From Pseudomonadota bacterium (GTDB taxonomy: Bacteria; Myxococcota_A; Polyangia; Polyangiales; Polyangiaceae): 7,160 nt of DNA. The translations under genes and the position numbers were made by a program. The DNA lies in contig JAEYOT010000047.1 in the NCBI GenBank assembly GCA_023411445.1, forward strand, positions 1-7,160, read 5' to 3'. The notes under the pieces are model-generated. The model worked only from the letters and a program-made list of their open reading frames with translations. It was not told the origin of the DNA and did not search any database. Shown piece after piece: positions 1 through 5,747 of this stretch; position 1 is the first letter of the stretch, and each line of letters starts with the position of its first letter.

Positions 1-349
1 CGATGGCGCCCAGCATGCCCGCCCCCGGGGCCGCCGCGCTCACGCGCGTAGCGAGCCCGGCGATCAGCGCGAGCGAGCCCAAGAAATCCGAGATGATCAC
101 GAGGGCTCCAATGGGGCGGGGCATGCCGATGGAGCTGAAGAAGCTCATCGTGCCCTCGAGGCCGTAGCCATCGAACCAGCCGAACACCTTCTGCAGGCCG
201 TGCATCAGCACGACGCCGCCTAGTGCGACGCGCAGCAACAGGGCTGGTACTTCGCTGTCCGTCGCCAACAGGCGATGGAGCAGGCCGGACTGAGCGCGCA
301 AGCGAATGGGATAAATGGATTGGTCGGGCGTAGTGGTGATTTGCGACAT
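1..349 (-). CDS. DoxX family membrane protein (3' part beyond window edge)
   Basis: The minus-strand frame opens at ATG 349 and runs off the left edge, giving 116 N-terminal residues. About 33 polar residues precede a hydrophobic segment at roughly 34-58 containing LLRVALGG and HGLQKVFGWF. A glycine-rich loop with GLEGTMSFF and a second hydrophobic stretch at about 79-100 ending LIAGLATR follow. This order is the DoxX signature (RLALG, HGxQKLFGWFGG, GFEGT, then an acidic residue and GLLTR). DoxX proteins are four-helix inner-membrane proteins, often tied to redox or thiol stress; the precise role varies and is not shown here. The start is supported by GGGAGAG (355-361) five bases upstream. 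The acidic residue usual before the second helix is Asp88 rather than Glu. The gene is divergent from the secreted EEP gene across a 145-base gap holding two inverted repeats. Family assignment is confident, function is not. Confidence 0.85.
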   Translation of the reverse strand, partial: MSQITTTPDQSIYPIRLRAQSGLLHRLLATDSEVPALLLRVALGGVVLMHGLQKVFGWFDGYGLEGTMSFFSSIGMPRPIGALVIISDFLGSLALIAGLATRVSAAAPGAGMLGAI

Positions 350-361
350 GATTTCTCTCCC

Positions 362-379
362 GGGCGGTTGGGGCCGCCC
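362..379 (-). repeat. GC inverted repeat abutting the DoxX ribosome binding site
   Basis: Perfect 6-base arms, GGGCGG (362-367) and CCGCCC (374-379), surround a 6-base loop. In the DoxX transcript this stem would end directly next to the GGGAGAG Shine-Dalgarno at 355-361, so it could restrict ribosome access or simply insulate the site. The arms are visible; the function is inferred. Short GC stems are common by chance in GC-rich DNA. Confidence 0.35.
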
Positions 380-388
380 ACGCCGGCA

Positions 389-407
389 ATCTGGGGCATT
401 CCCAGAT
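389..407. repeat. 19-base perfect inverted repeat, candidate operator
   Basis: ATCTGGG (389-395), a 5-base centre GCATT, and CCCAGAT (401-407) form a perfect 7+7 inverted repeat, 40 bases upstream of the DoxX start and about 90 bases upstream of the EEP1 start. Size and spacing fit a dimeric repressor or activator half-site pair. It could also form a hairpin in the DoxX leader. No regulator gene is adjacent, so no protein can be assigned. Confidence 0.4.
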
Positions 408-494
408 AACAATCCAACGAATGTACGTGATGTAGAATATCAGTTGCGTTGATGTCTAACTTGCCGCGGACCTGGAACATGGCAAGACTTGCGC

Positions 495-1340
495 ATGCGG
501 CGCTTGCTTCTCGCGCTCGCGGCGTGCCTCTGGGGGCTGCCTGCCGCGGCTGATCCGGCGCCGGCTGCTCGCAGCGGGCGCTTCAACGTCGTGACCTACA
601 ACGTGGCTGGGCTGCCGGAGGGCCTGTCCAGGGCGCGGCCCGAGCGGAACCTGCCGCTCATCGGCGCGCGCCTCGGCAAGTACGACTTGGCCTTCGTGCA
701 AGAGGACTACGCGTATCCCTTGCTGCTGCGTAGCCGTTTGCAGTTGCCTTATCAGTCGCGCCCGTTCGAGCGCGCGGGCGCGCTGCATTTCGGAGATGGC
801 CTCAGCCATTTCGGCAAGCTGCCGTTTGGAGAGGTGCGACGCGTCGCCTGGCGCCGCTGCCACGGGGTGCTGGACTCGTACAGCGATTGCCTCACGCCCA
901 AGGGCCTGTCGATGACTCGGGTGGAGGTGTCGCCCGGCGTCGTGGTCGACGCGTACAACGTCCACCTGGACGCCGGACGCGGCGCCGGGGACGTGGCAGC
1001 GCGCGCCGAGCAGCTAGAGCAGCTGTTCGAGACCATCGGCGAGTGGTCCCGCGAGCGCGCCGTGCTGCTGGCCGGCGACTTCAATTTGACGACGTCGGAG
1101 CTGGGCGAGCTACGCCGTCGGGCGCTGGCGGCGGGCCTGCGTGAGGCGTGCGACGAGCTACGCTGCGGTCAACCGTGGCGCCTGGATCGCGTGCTGTTCC
1201 GCGGCGACGCTGCGGTCGCGCTCCGCGCGCGCTCCTGGTCGCTGGACCGCTCGCTGCGCGACGCCCAGGGCGCGCCGCTCTCCGACCACCTCGCGGTGGC
1301 GGTCGGCTTCGAGTGGCGCACCCTTAGCGCAGGTAAGTGA
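495..1340 (+). CDS. Secreted EEP-fold phosphodiesterase, sphingomyelinase-like
   Basis: This encodes a 281-residue Mg-dependent endonuclease/exonuclease/phosphatase-fold hydrolase. Residues 1-19 look like a Sec signal peptide (MRR, a Leu/Ala core, then AAA before Asp20), so the mature enzyme should be periplasmic or secreted. The catalytic set is complete: Asn36 in TYNVAG, Glu70 in FVQED, His157 in YNVHLDAG, Asp195 and Asn197 in AGDFN, and Asp264-His265 in SDHLAV. The block with Cys122, Cys132 and KGL resembles the C..KG region of neutral sphingomyelinase-like bacterial enzymes, so a phospholipid or sphingolipid phosphodiester is a likelier substrate than DNA. Four cysteines (122, 132, 219, 224) could form two disulfides. 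ATG 495 is chosen over in-frame TTG 489; neither has a good ribosome binding site. LAAC at 8-11 fits a lipobox, but the preceding core is very short. The 3' end overlaps the convergent lipid kinase by 17 bases. Confidence 0.85.
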   Translation: MRRLLLALAACLWGLPAAADPAPAARSGRFNVVTYNVAGLPEGLSRARPERNLPLIGARLGKYDLAFVQEDYAYPLLLRSRLQLPYQSRPFERAGALHFGDGLSHFGKLPFGEVRRVAWRRCHGVLDSYSDCLTPKGLSMTRVEVSPGVVVDAYNVHLDAGRGAGDVAARAEQLEQLFETIGEWSRERAVLLAGDFNLTTSELGELRRRALAAGLREACDELRCGQPWRLDRVLFRGDAAVALRARSWSLDRSLRDAQGAPLSDHLAVAVGFEWRTLSAGK

Positions 1341-2190
1341 TCGCGCCGCGCCGCAGGCGGATGGAAAAGTCGTGGTGGCCCGGGGCGTAGCGCAAGAGCT
1401 TGCCGTCGCGGTGGGCCAGCTCGTCGTCGCAGCGGACGCAGAGCGCGCTGCCGCGCTCGCAGCGTAGCTGCTCGGGCGAGCTCCCGGTGCGGGCCAGCTC
1501 ATCCAGCATGGCGCGCTCCGACTCACCAGCCAGCACCAGCTCCAGCGTGCCGTCGCCGGGATCGCTGGTCGGCGACAGCTCCAGCCGCGGCCCGAGCAAC
1601 GGCACGTTCATCACCTCCACCAGCAGGTACTCCCCCGAGCAGTCGCGCCCATCCACCTCGATCTCGTAGAAGCGCGGCCGGGTGCGCTCGAGCGACGCGC
1701 GAAACAGCTTGCGATCCCGATGCAGCTGTCGCGCTCGGCTCTTGTGCTCCGTGCGCTTCTTGGCGTCCGCGATGGTCCGCGCGAACACGCCCCAGCCCGC
1801 GGCCTCCGAGAACAGCTGCCGCACCGAGCCATCGTCCAACGAGCCGACGTCGAACGGACGCTGCGTTGCGCCCTGCCAGCTCTGGATCAGCTTCTTGAGC
1901 CGCGCGGGCAAGCTCAGCGTGCGCGCGGTGTTGTTGGCGGTGCCGAGGGGTAGGATCGCGATCGGTAAGCGCCACTCCGACAGCTCACAAGCGGCGCGTC
2001 CGACGGTGCCGTCACCGCCCGCTACGGCCACCATGTCGCACGGCGCGCTTTGCAGTGCCTCCGTGAGGTCGCTCACACGGCTGACCACGTGGACGACCTC
2101 GTGCCCGGCTCGGTCGATCATCCTCACCAGCTCCTCGTCGGTGTGATCCTCACTCCCGGCAGAAGCGTTGTGCAGCAGCGCGACGCGCAT
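1324..2190 (-). CDS. Diacylglycerol kinase-family lipid kinase (YegS/DgkB-like)
   Basis: A 288-residue cytosolic lipid kinase expected to transfer phosphate from ATP to diacylglycerol or a related lipid (a phosphatidate-type product). The N-terminal DAGK catalytic domain is clear: VALLHNASAG at 3-12, the nucleotide-binding AGGDGTV at 57-63, and LPLGTANNTARTL at 80-92. The C-terminal domain carries DPGDGTLELV at 210-219, the D-G-x-L motif of YegS-like enzymes. Length matches YegS and DgkB (about 300). ATG 2190 is preferred because HNASAG then sits at its usual place and GAGGT (2201-2205) lies ten bases upstream. An alternative ATG at 2223 adds eleven residues and would share the tetramer CATG with the surE start. 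The gene is head-to-head with surE, so any promoter must lie inside surE coding sequence. A stretch at about 141-170 is rich in Lys/Arg and may face membrane phospholipid. Exact lipid substrate is unknown. Confidence 0.9.
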   Translation of the reverse strand: MRVALLHNASAGSEDHTDEELVRMIDRAGHEVVHVVSRVSDLTEALQSAPCDMVAVAGGDGTVGRAACELSEWRLPIAILPLGTANNTARTLSLPARLKKLIQSWQGATQRPFDVGSLDDGSVRQLFSEAAGWGVFARTIADAKKRTEHKSRARQLHRDRKLFRASLERTRPRFYEIEVDGRDCSGEYLLVEVMNVPLLGPRLELSPTSDPGDGTLELVLAGESERAMLDELARTGSSPEQLRCERGSALCVRCDDELAHRDGKLLRYAPGHHDFSIRLRRGAITYLR

Positions 2191-2221
2191 ACGAGGCACG
2201 ACCTCTGCAGGAAACGGACCC

Positions 2222-2950
2222 ATGCGTATCTTGATCGTGAACGACGACGGAATTTATAGCCCGGGCATCGCGGCCCTAGCCCACGTGGCGCGGGAATTCG
2301 GCCGCGTCACGATCATCGCGCCCGACGTCGAGCGCTCGTCGACGGGACATGCGGTGACACATAGTCGCCCTTTGTCCTATCGCAAAACGCCCATTCAGGA
2401 CTTCGACGCGTTCCGCGTGGACGGCACGCCGGCTGACTGCGTCGCGGTTGGGTTCTCGATCTTGGAGAGCTTCGACGTCGTGCTCTCGGGCATCAACATC
2501 GGCCCCAACCTGGGCAACGCCATGTGGCACAGCGGGACCTTGGCTGGCGCCAAGCAAGCAGCCTTGATGGGGAGCCGCGGTATCGCGCTCAGCGCGCCGT
2601 CCACCTGTACCGAGGCGGATTTCGAGCGCCTCAAGCCGTTCGTGCGCGAAGCGCTGGCCGTGCTCCTGCCCGACAGCAGCCTCCCGCTGGTGAACGTGAA
2701 CTTCCCGGCGCGCCCCAAGGGCACCGTGTGGACTCGGCAGTCCGTGCGTCACTACGACGGCAAGGTGGTGCCAATGAAGGACCCAATGGGTCGGCAGCTC
2801 TACTGGTTCACGGTGGTTCCGATCGAGGGCACCGAGGAGGGCACCGACCGCTGGGCGATCGAGCACAGCCTGGCCTCGATCACGCCGCTGCGGCTGGATC
2901 TGACCGACCAAGCCGCGCTGTCGCGCGTGGCGAAAGCCCCACCGGCGTGA
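2222..2950 (+). CDS. surE: 5'/3'-nucleotidase SurE (survival protein)
   Basis: SurE is a cytosolic metal-dependent phosphatase acting on nucleoside 5'- and 3'-monophosphates (and, in some species, short polyphosphate). The 242-residue product starts MRILIVNDDG, exactly the family N-terminus, which fixes ATG 2222. AGGA (2209-2212) lies nine bases upstream. Metal ligands known for the family are present: Asp8, Asp9, Ser39 (APDVERSSTG) and Asn92 (LSGINIGPNLG). The core motifs VDGTPADCV (66-74) and HSGTLAGAKQAAL (from 103) are intact, and the C-terminal region (ITPLRLDL) is as expected. Length is close to E. coli SurE (253). In many proteobacteria surE sits with pcm or nlpD/rpoS; here it does not, lying between a lipid kinase and a PLD gene. 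It ends one base before the convergent PLD stop codon. Confidence 0.96.
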   Translation: MRILIVNDDGIYSPGIAALAHVAREFGRVTIIAPDVERSSTGHAVTHSRPLSYRKTPIQDFDAFRVDGTPADCVAVGFSILESFDVVLSGINIGPNLGNAMWHSGTLAGAKQAALMGSRGIALSAPSTCTEADFERLKPFVREALAVLLPDSSLPLVNVNFPARPKGTVWTRQSVRHYDGKVVPMKDPMGRQLYWFTVVPIEGTEEGTDRWAIEHSLASITPLRLDLTDQAALSRVAKAPPA

Positions 2951-2951
2951 G

Positions 2952-4400
2952 TCACGGCACTTCGTCGTGAAACGCGTCCGCCGCGCTCGGGCCGCTGGGA
3001 TCGAAGATGGCTTGCTTCAGCGCGTTGACGCTGACGGGCTCGAAGTGGGTGAGGCGCAGCCGCGAGCTGCCATCCGCGATCGCGCGCTCGAGGCGGGCGC
3101 ACAGGCCGTCGATTTCCAGCAGGTCCGCTTCGGGTTGGCCGGAGTGCTCGGCCAGCAAGGAGCTGCGGACGCGGCGGATGTCGTTGCTGAGCGGTGAGCC
3201 CGGCTCCCCCTGCCAGAACAGGGAGAGCTCGCTGTCCAGCGCCATGCTGCGCTCCGTCATGTTGGCGGAGCCGACGCAGAGCAGCTCGTCGTCCACGATC
3301 AGCACCTTGGAGTGAATGAACGTCGCTTGCTCGCAGCGCTCGCCCGCCGCGGAGCTGCACAAGAAGAGCAACTGATGGCCGTGGCTCTCGGCAGCCTGCT
3401 CCAGATCGGAGAGCATGGCGCTCTGCAGGTCGCCGAGCGCAAACTTCTCCTTGGAGTTGTCCGCGCCGCGCGGCATGAGCAGCACCAGCTGCAGGCGAGG
3501 GCGCGAAGCGTCGCGCAGCCGCTCGAGCAGGGCCGCGGTCATCGAGCGCGAGGTGAAGTACTGCGTCTCGATGTAAATCAGCCGCTCGGCGGCCTGAAAC
3601 GCCGCCGAGAACGCCGCTTTGACCTCCTGCGCGGCAGGCCAAGCGCCGCCAGCTGGCCACGTGCGTGAGAGCGCCACCTCTTGCGCGGCCAGCGGTAAGA
3701 CGGCGCCTGGCGCGACGCGCGACAGATCCACGCCGCGCGCCGGGCTCGCGGGGTGCACGGCCAGCTCCAGGCGCTCCCCCAAGGCCAGCTGCCAGCGCTG
3801 GCAGAACAGGGTGAGCAGAGCGTGGGCGGCGTCTCCCTGCACGGTGGCCTGCACCTCGTGGTTGGGGCGTGCGGCGGTGCCCGAGCTCGTGACGCGCAGC
3901 GGGTGCTCCTCCGCGTGAGACCTGTCGTCCCAGCGTTCTTCGCAGATATCCAGCCCGCCGGCGAAGGCGACGACGCCGTCGACGATCGCGAGCTTTTGGT
4001 GGTGGCTACCGCCGAAGCTGGGGTGCGCGTCGAACTCGAAGCGGATCGCGCTCGAGCTCTGGAAGGCAAACTTCAAGCTCTGCAGCCACTCGCGCTCGAG
4101 CGAGTACACGAGGCTGTAGTCCCACGCCAGGATGTAGATCTTGAGCTCGGGCCGCTCGCTACACAGCGCGTTCAAGAAGGGCAGGAGCTCCACGGGATAC
4201 GGCGAAGCCTCCGCCGCGGCGCCGCGCAGGAGCCGAACGTTGCTGTCGAACTGCCAGCCAGCGAGCACGATGTGGCGCTGGGCCAGGCTGGCGGCGTGGT
4301 AAAACGCCGCGTAGTAGGCGCAGGCGTCGACGATCACGGCGCTGCCGCTGGCGGCGCCGGACCAGTAGCGGTGATCCTCTGAGCTCAAGATGTTGCGCAC
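2952..4400 (-). CDS. Phospholipase D / cardiolipin synthase-family protein (two HKD motifs)
   Basis: A 482-residue PLD-superfamily enzyme expected to cleave or exchange phospholipid head groups through a phospho-histidine intermediate. Both catalytic motifs are intact: H134-Q-K136 with Asp141 (SHHQKLAIVDG) and H363-S-K365 with Asp370 (HSKVLIVDD), followed by GSANMTERSM. GGLDICEERWD (148-158) and YIETQYFTS (276-284) resemble true phospholipase D proteins more than ClsA. No signal peptide or membrane helix is seen at the N-terminus, so it is probably cytosolic or peripheral. GTG 4400 is chosen: GGAGG (4407-4411) sits six bases upstream and the family-like sequence begins just after. The frame stays open upstream to 4802 but that stretch is arginine/alanine-rich shadow of the EEP2 gene. 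The start overlaps the EEP2 end by 16 bases, implying translational coupling. Similar PLD domains are fused to VTT domains in some bacteria; this one ends before such a domain. Confidence 0.9.
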   Translation of the reverse strand: MRNILSSEDHRYWSGAASGSAVIVDACAYYAAFYHAASLAQRHIVLAGWQFDSNVRLLRGAAAEASPYPVELLPFLNALCSERPELKIYILAWDYSLVYSLEREWLQSLKFAFQSSSAIRFEFDAHPSFGGSHHQKLAIVDGVVAFAGGLDICEERWDDRSHAEEHPLRVTSSGTAARPNHEVQATVQGDAAHALLTLFCQRWQLALGERLELAVHPASPARGVDLSRVAPGAVLPLAAQEVALSRTWPAGGAWPAAQEVKAAFSAAFQAAERLIYIETQYFTSRSMTAALLERLRDASRPRLQLVLLMPRGADNSKEKFALGDLQSAMLSDLEQAAESHGHQLLFLCSSAAGERCEQATFIHSKVLIVDDELLCVGSANMTERSMALDSELSLFWQGEPGSPLSNDIRRVRSSLLAEHSGQPEADLLEIDGLCARLERAIADGSSRLRLTHFEPVSVNALKQAIFDPSGPSAADAFHDEVP

Positions 4401-5119
4401 GTGTTGCCTCCGTGACCGAGCCTCAGCTCGGCGACCAGCGGTAGGTGATCCGAGGCCAGGCGACAGTGCCCGCCCTCCAGCACCGCCGCCTTCGATACCC
4501 TGATGTCTTTGCTGACGAACATGTGGTCGATGCGCCAGAAAGGCAGCCGGGACGGCCACGTGGCGCGGCGCGCTCCCGGCGGCTGCACGTCGTAGAGGTC
4601 CCGAGCCAGCTGGCGGTACACGCGCGAGAGCGGCGAAGAGTTGAAATCTCCGCAGATCACCAGCGGTAGCCCCTGGAGCGCTCGCACCACCCACTCGGCG
4701 CCCAGCAGGGCTCGTACCTGCGCGCTGCGCTCTCGGACGCTGACGCTGAGGTGCGTGTTCATCAGCTGAACTTCGAACCCGGGCGCCACCACCTTGAGCC
4801 ATTGCACCGCGCGCGCCTCGTCGCGCCGGCTCGGGAGCAGCCCTTCGGCGATCAGGTGGAAAGGGTGAGCGGTCAGGACGGCGTTGCCGAACGGCCCGCG
4901 CTTGCCCTCGCGCGTGTGCGTAAAGTGGCAGCCCATGTTCAGGCGAGCTGCCAGCGCCTGGATCACGGGCGCCTCGCGCTCCCCGCGGCCGAAGTCCACT
5001 TCCTGCAAGGCCACGACGTCCGGTGTGGCGTCTTCGATCACCCGCGCTATGCGCTCGGGGTTGTACACTCGGTCCGTTCCGATGAAGCTGTGGACGTTAT
5101 AGGTCATGACACGAACCAC
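4385..5119 (-). CDS. Cytosolic EEP-family hydrolase (YbhP-like)
   Basis: A 244-residue endonuclease/exonuclease/phosphatase-fold protein without a signal peptide. Catalytic residues are present: Asn8 (MTYNVHSF), Glu40 (VALQEVD), His123 (NTHLS), Asp158 and Asn160 (CGDFNSSPLS), Asp198 (RIDHMF) and Asp224-His225 (SDHLPLVAEL). RGPFGNAVLT at 74-83 is typical of the YbhP-like branch, whose substrate is unproven. The adjacent PLD gene overlaps its 3' end by 16 bases, recalling E. coli ybhP-clsB, so a role in phospholipid metabolism is a reasonable inference and a nuclease role is not excluded. The start is uncertain: GTG 5119 gives a full first strand (VVRVMTYN); ATG 5107 has GGGGTGG eight bases upstream but shortens that strand; the frame also stays open to 5242, where the extra residues look non-homologous (Ser/Ala-rich) and lie opposite the VTT gene start. 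E. coli YbhP is about 253 residues. Confidence 0.88.
   Translation of the reverse strand: MVRVMTYNVHSFIGTDRVYNPERIARVIEDATPDVVALQEVDFGRGEREAPVIQALAARLNMGCHFTHTREGKRGPFGNAVLTAHPFHLIAEGLLPSRRDEARAVQWLKVVAPGFEVQLMNTHLSVSVRERSAQVRALLGAEWVVRALQGLPLVICGDFNSSPLSRVYRQLARDLYDVQPPGARRATWPSRLPFWRIDHMFVSKDIRVSKAAVLEGGHCRLASDHLPLVAELRLGHGGNTCATS
4407..4411 (-). promoter_or_regulatory. Shine-Dalgarno deciding the PLD start
   Basis: GGAGG on the minus strand lies six bases before GTG 4400, inside the last codons of the upstream EEP2 gene. It is the strongest ribosome binding site in the window. It supports the GTG start over any in-frame start further upstream and fits coupled translation with EEP2. Confidence 0.75.
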
Positions 5120-5729
5120 CCCTGAGCCCGGCCTTTCGTCCGCGGAAGCGGCGGTCGAGCCGCCGATGGCCGCGCGCGAGCTGCTCTGGCCCGCCGCGAG
5201 GTTCGTGCTCGGCTTGCTGATCGCGCTCGTCATCGTCGGCACGCAGGCCCACTTCGCGCGCCCCCAGTGCGAGGGCTTGGCGCGAAGCTTCGTGGACGCC
5301 TATGGCTATGGCGGGATGGCGCTCGGCACGCTGCTGGCTGACGGCTTTCATTTCCCGATCCCGCCGCAGTTTTACATGCTCTTGTCGATCGCTTCGGGCG
5401 CGCCAGCGACGCTGTCGCTCGCGGTGATCGCGGCGGCTTCGGTGACGGGTGGCGTCGCTGGCTAAGGCGTCCCCCGCTACGTGTCGCGTAGCCGCTGGAT
5501 CGCGGCGCGCACGGAGTCGTCACGGCGATTGCTGGAGCGCGCGGTGAAGCGCTACGGTCTGCTGGCAGCGCTGGTCGCCAGCGTGCTGCCCATCCCTTAC
5601 TCAGTGCTGTGCTACCTGTCGGGGCTGGGACGGCTGCCTCGCGCGTTCCTGCTTTTGATCTGCGTGTGCCGCATCCCCAAGCTGCTGCTGTTCTACGGCT
5701 TGGTGTATTGGGGTTGGCAGAATGGCTGA
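5106..5729 (+). pseudogene. VTT-domain (DedA/TVP38/YqaA-like) membrane protein, interrupted by in-frame TAA
   Basis: One frame encodes a VTT (SNARE-associated/DedA-like) membrane protein but carries TAA at 5463-5465 (codon 120 of 208). Upstream: a helix at about 28-46, then DAYGYGGMALGTLLADGFHFPIPPQFYMLLSIASGA (given here only as a family block, residues 64-99), and a hydrophobic segment up to the stop. Downstream in the same frame: GVPRYVSRSR, RYGLLAALVASVLPIPYSV and a last helix LLLFYGLVYWGW. Both halves look equally coding and family-like, so the stop is probably a recent point mutation (for instance TAC or TAT to TAA at a family Tyr) or a sequence error. A GTG at 5481 could restart translation but has no ribosome binding site. 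VTT proteins have been linked to lipid scrambling and membrane homeostasis. The start could be ATG 5106 or ATG 5166; neither has a good Shine-Dalgarno. It is divergent from EEP2. Confidence 0.75.
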
Positions 5730-5747
5730 CGCCGGATCGTCCCGGCG
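5730..5747 (+). terminator. Possible hairpin after the VTT gene stop
   Basis: CGCCGG (5730-5735) and CCGGCG (5742-5747) are perfect arms around a 6-base loop, beginning at the base after the VTT stop codon TGA (5727-5729). There is no T-run behind it, so it is at most a weak or Rho-assisted terminator, or a 3' end-protecting stem. Confidence 0.3.

Larger units (their letters stand above)
350..494. promoter_or_regulatory. Divergent intergenic promoter region (DoxX / EEP1)
   Basis: This gap between two divergent genes is visibly richer in A and T (about 400-456) than anything else in the window, as expected for promoter DNA. On the plus strand TAGAAT (433-438) is a 5/6 match to a -10 box at a sensible distance from the EEP1 start, but no convincing -35 hexamer lies 16-18 bases upstream. 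TGATGT occurs twice in direct orientation (428-433 and 450-455), 22 bases apart, flanking that -10 candidate. Two perfect inverted repeats are listed separately. No clear minus-strand promoter could be picked. Confidence 0.35.

Noticed and set aside
528..545. Lipobox-like LAAC in the EEP1 leader, suggesting a lipoprotein
   Set aside because: The hydrophobic core before the Cys is only about seven residues and hydrophobic sequence continues past it to AAA-Asp, so a standard signal peptide is more likely.
2276..2911. Long open frame antisense to surE (211 codons)
   Set aside because: It mirrors surE codons, is rich in Arg/His/Ala with no recognisable motif, and such antisense frames are expected in GC-rich DNA.
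2800..3660. 286-codon minus-strand frame over the 3' half of the PLD gene
   Set aside because: Same strand but a different frame from PLD, extremely Arg/Ala-rich, no domain signature; the PLD frame contains the second HKD motif in this interval.
4401..4802. Upstream extension of the PLD frame (134 more codons, open to 4802)
   Set aside because: The extension is Arg/Ala/Gly-rich with no PLD or leader character and lies wholly over the well-supported EEP2 gene; GTG 4400 with GGAGG explains the start.
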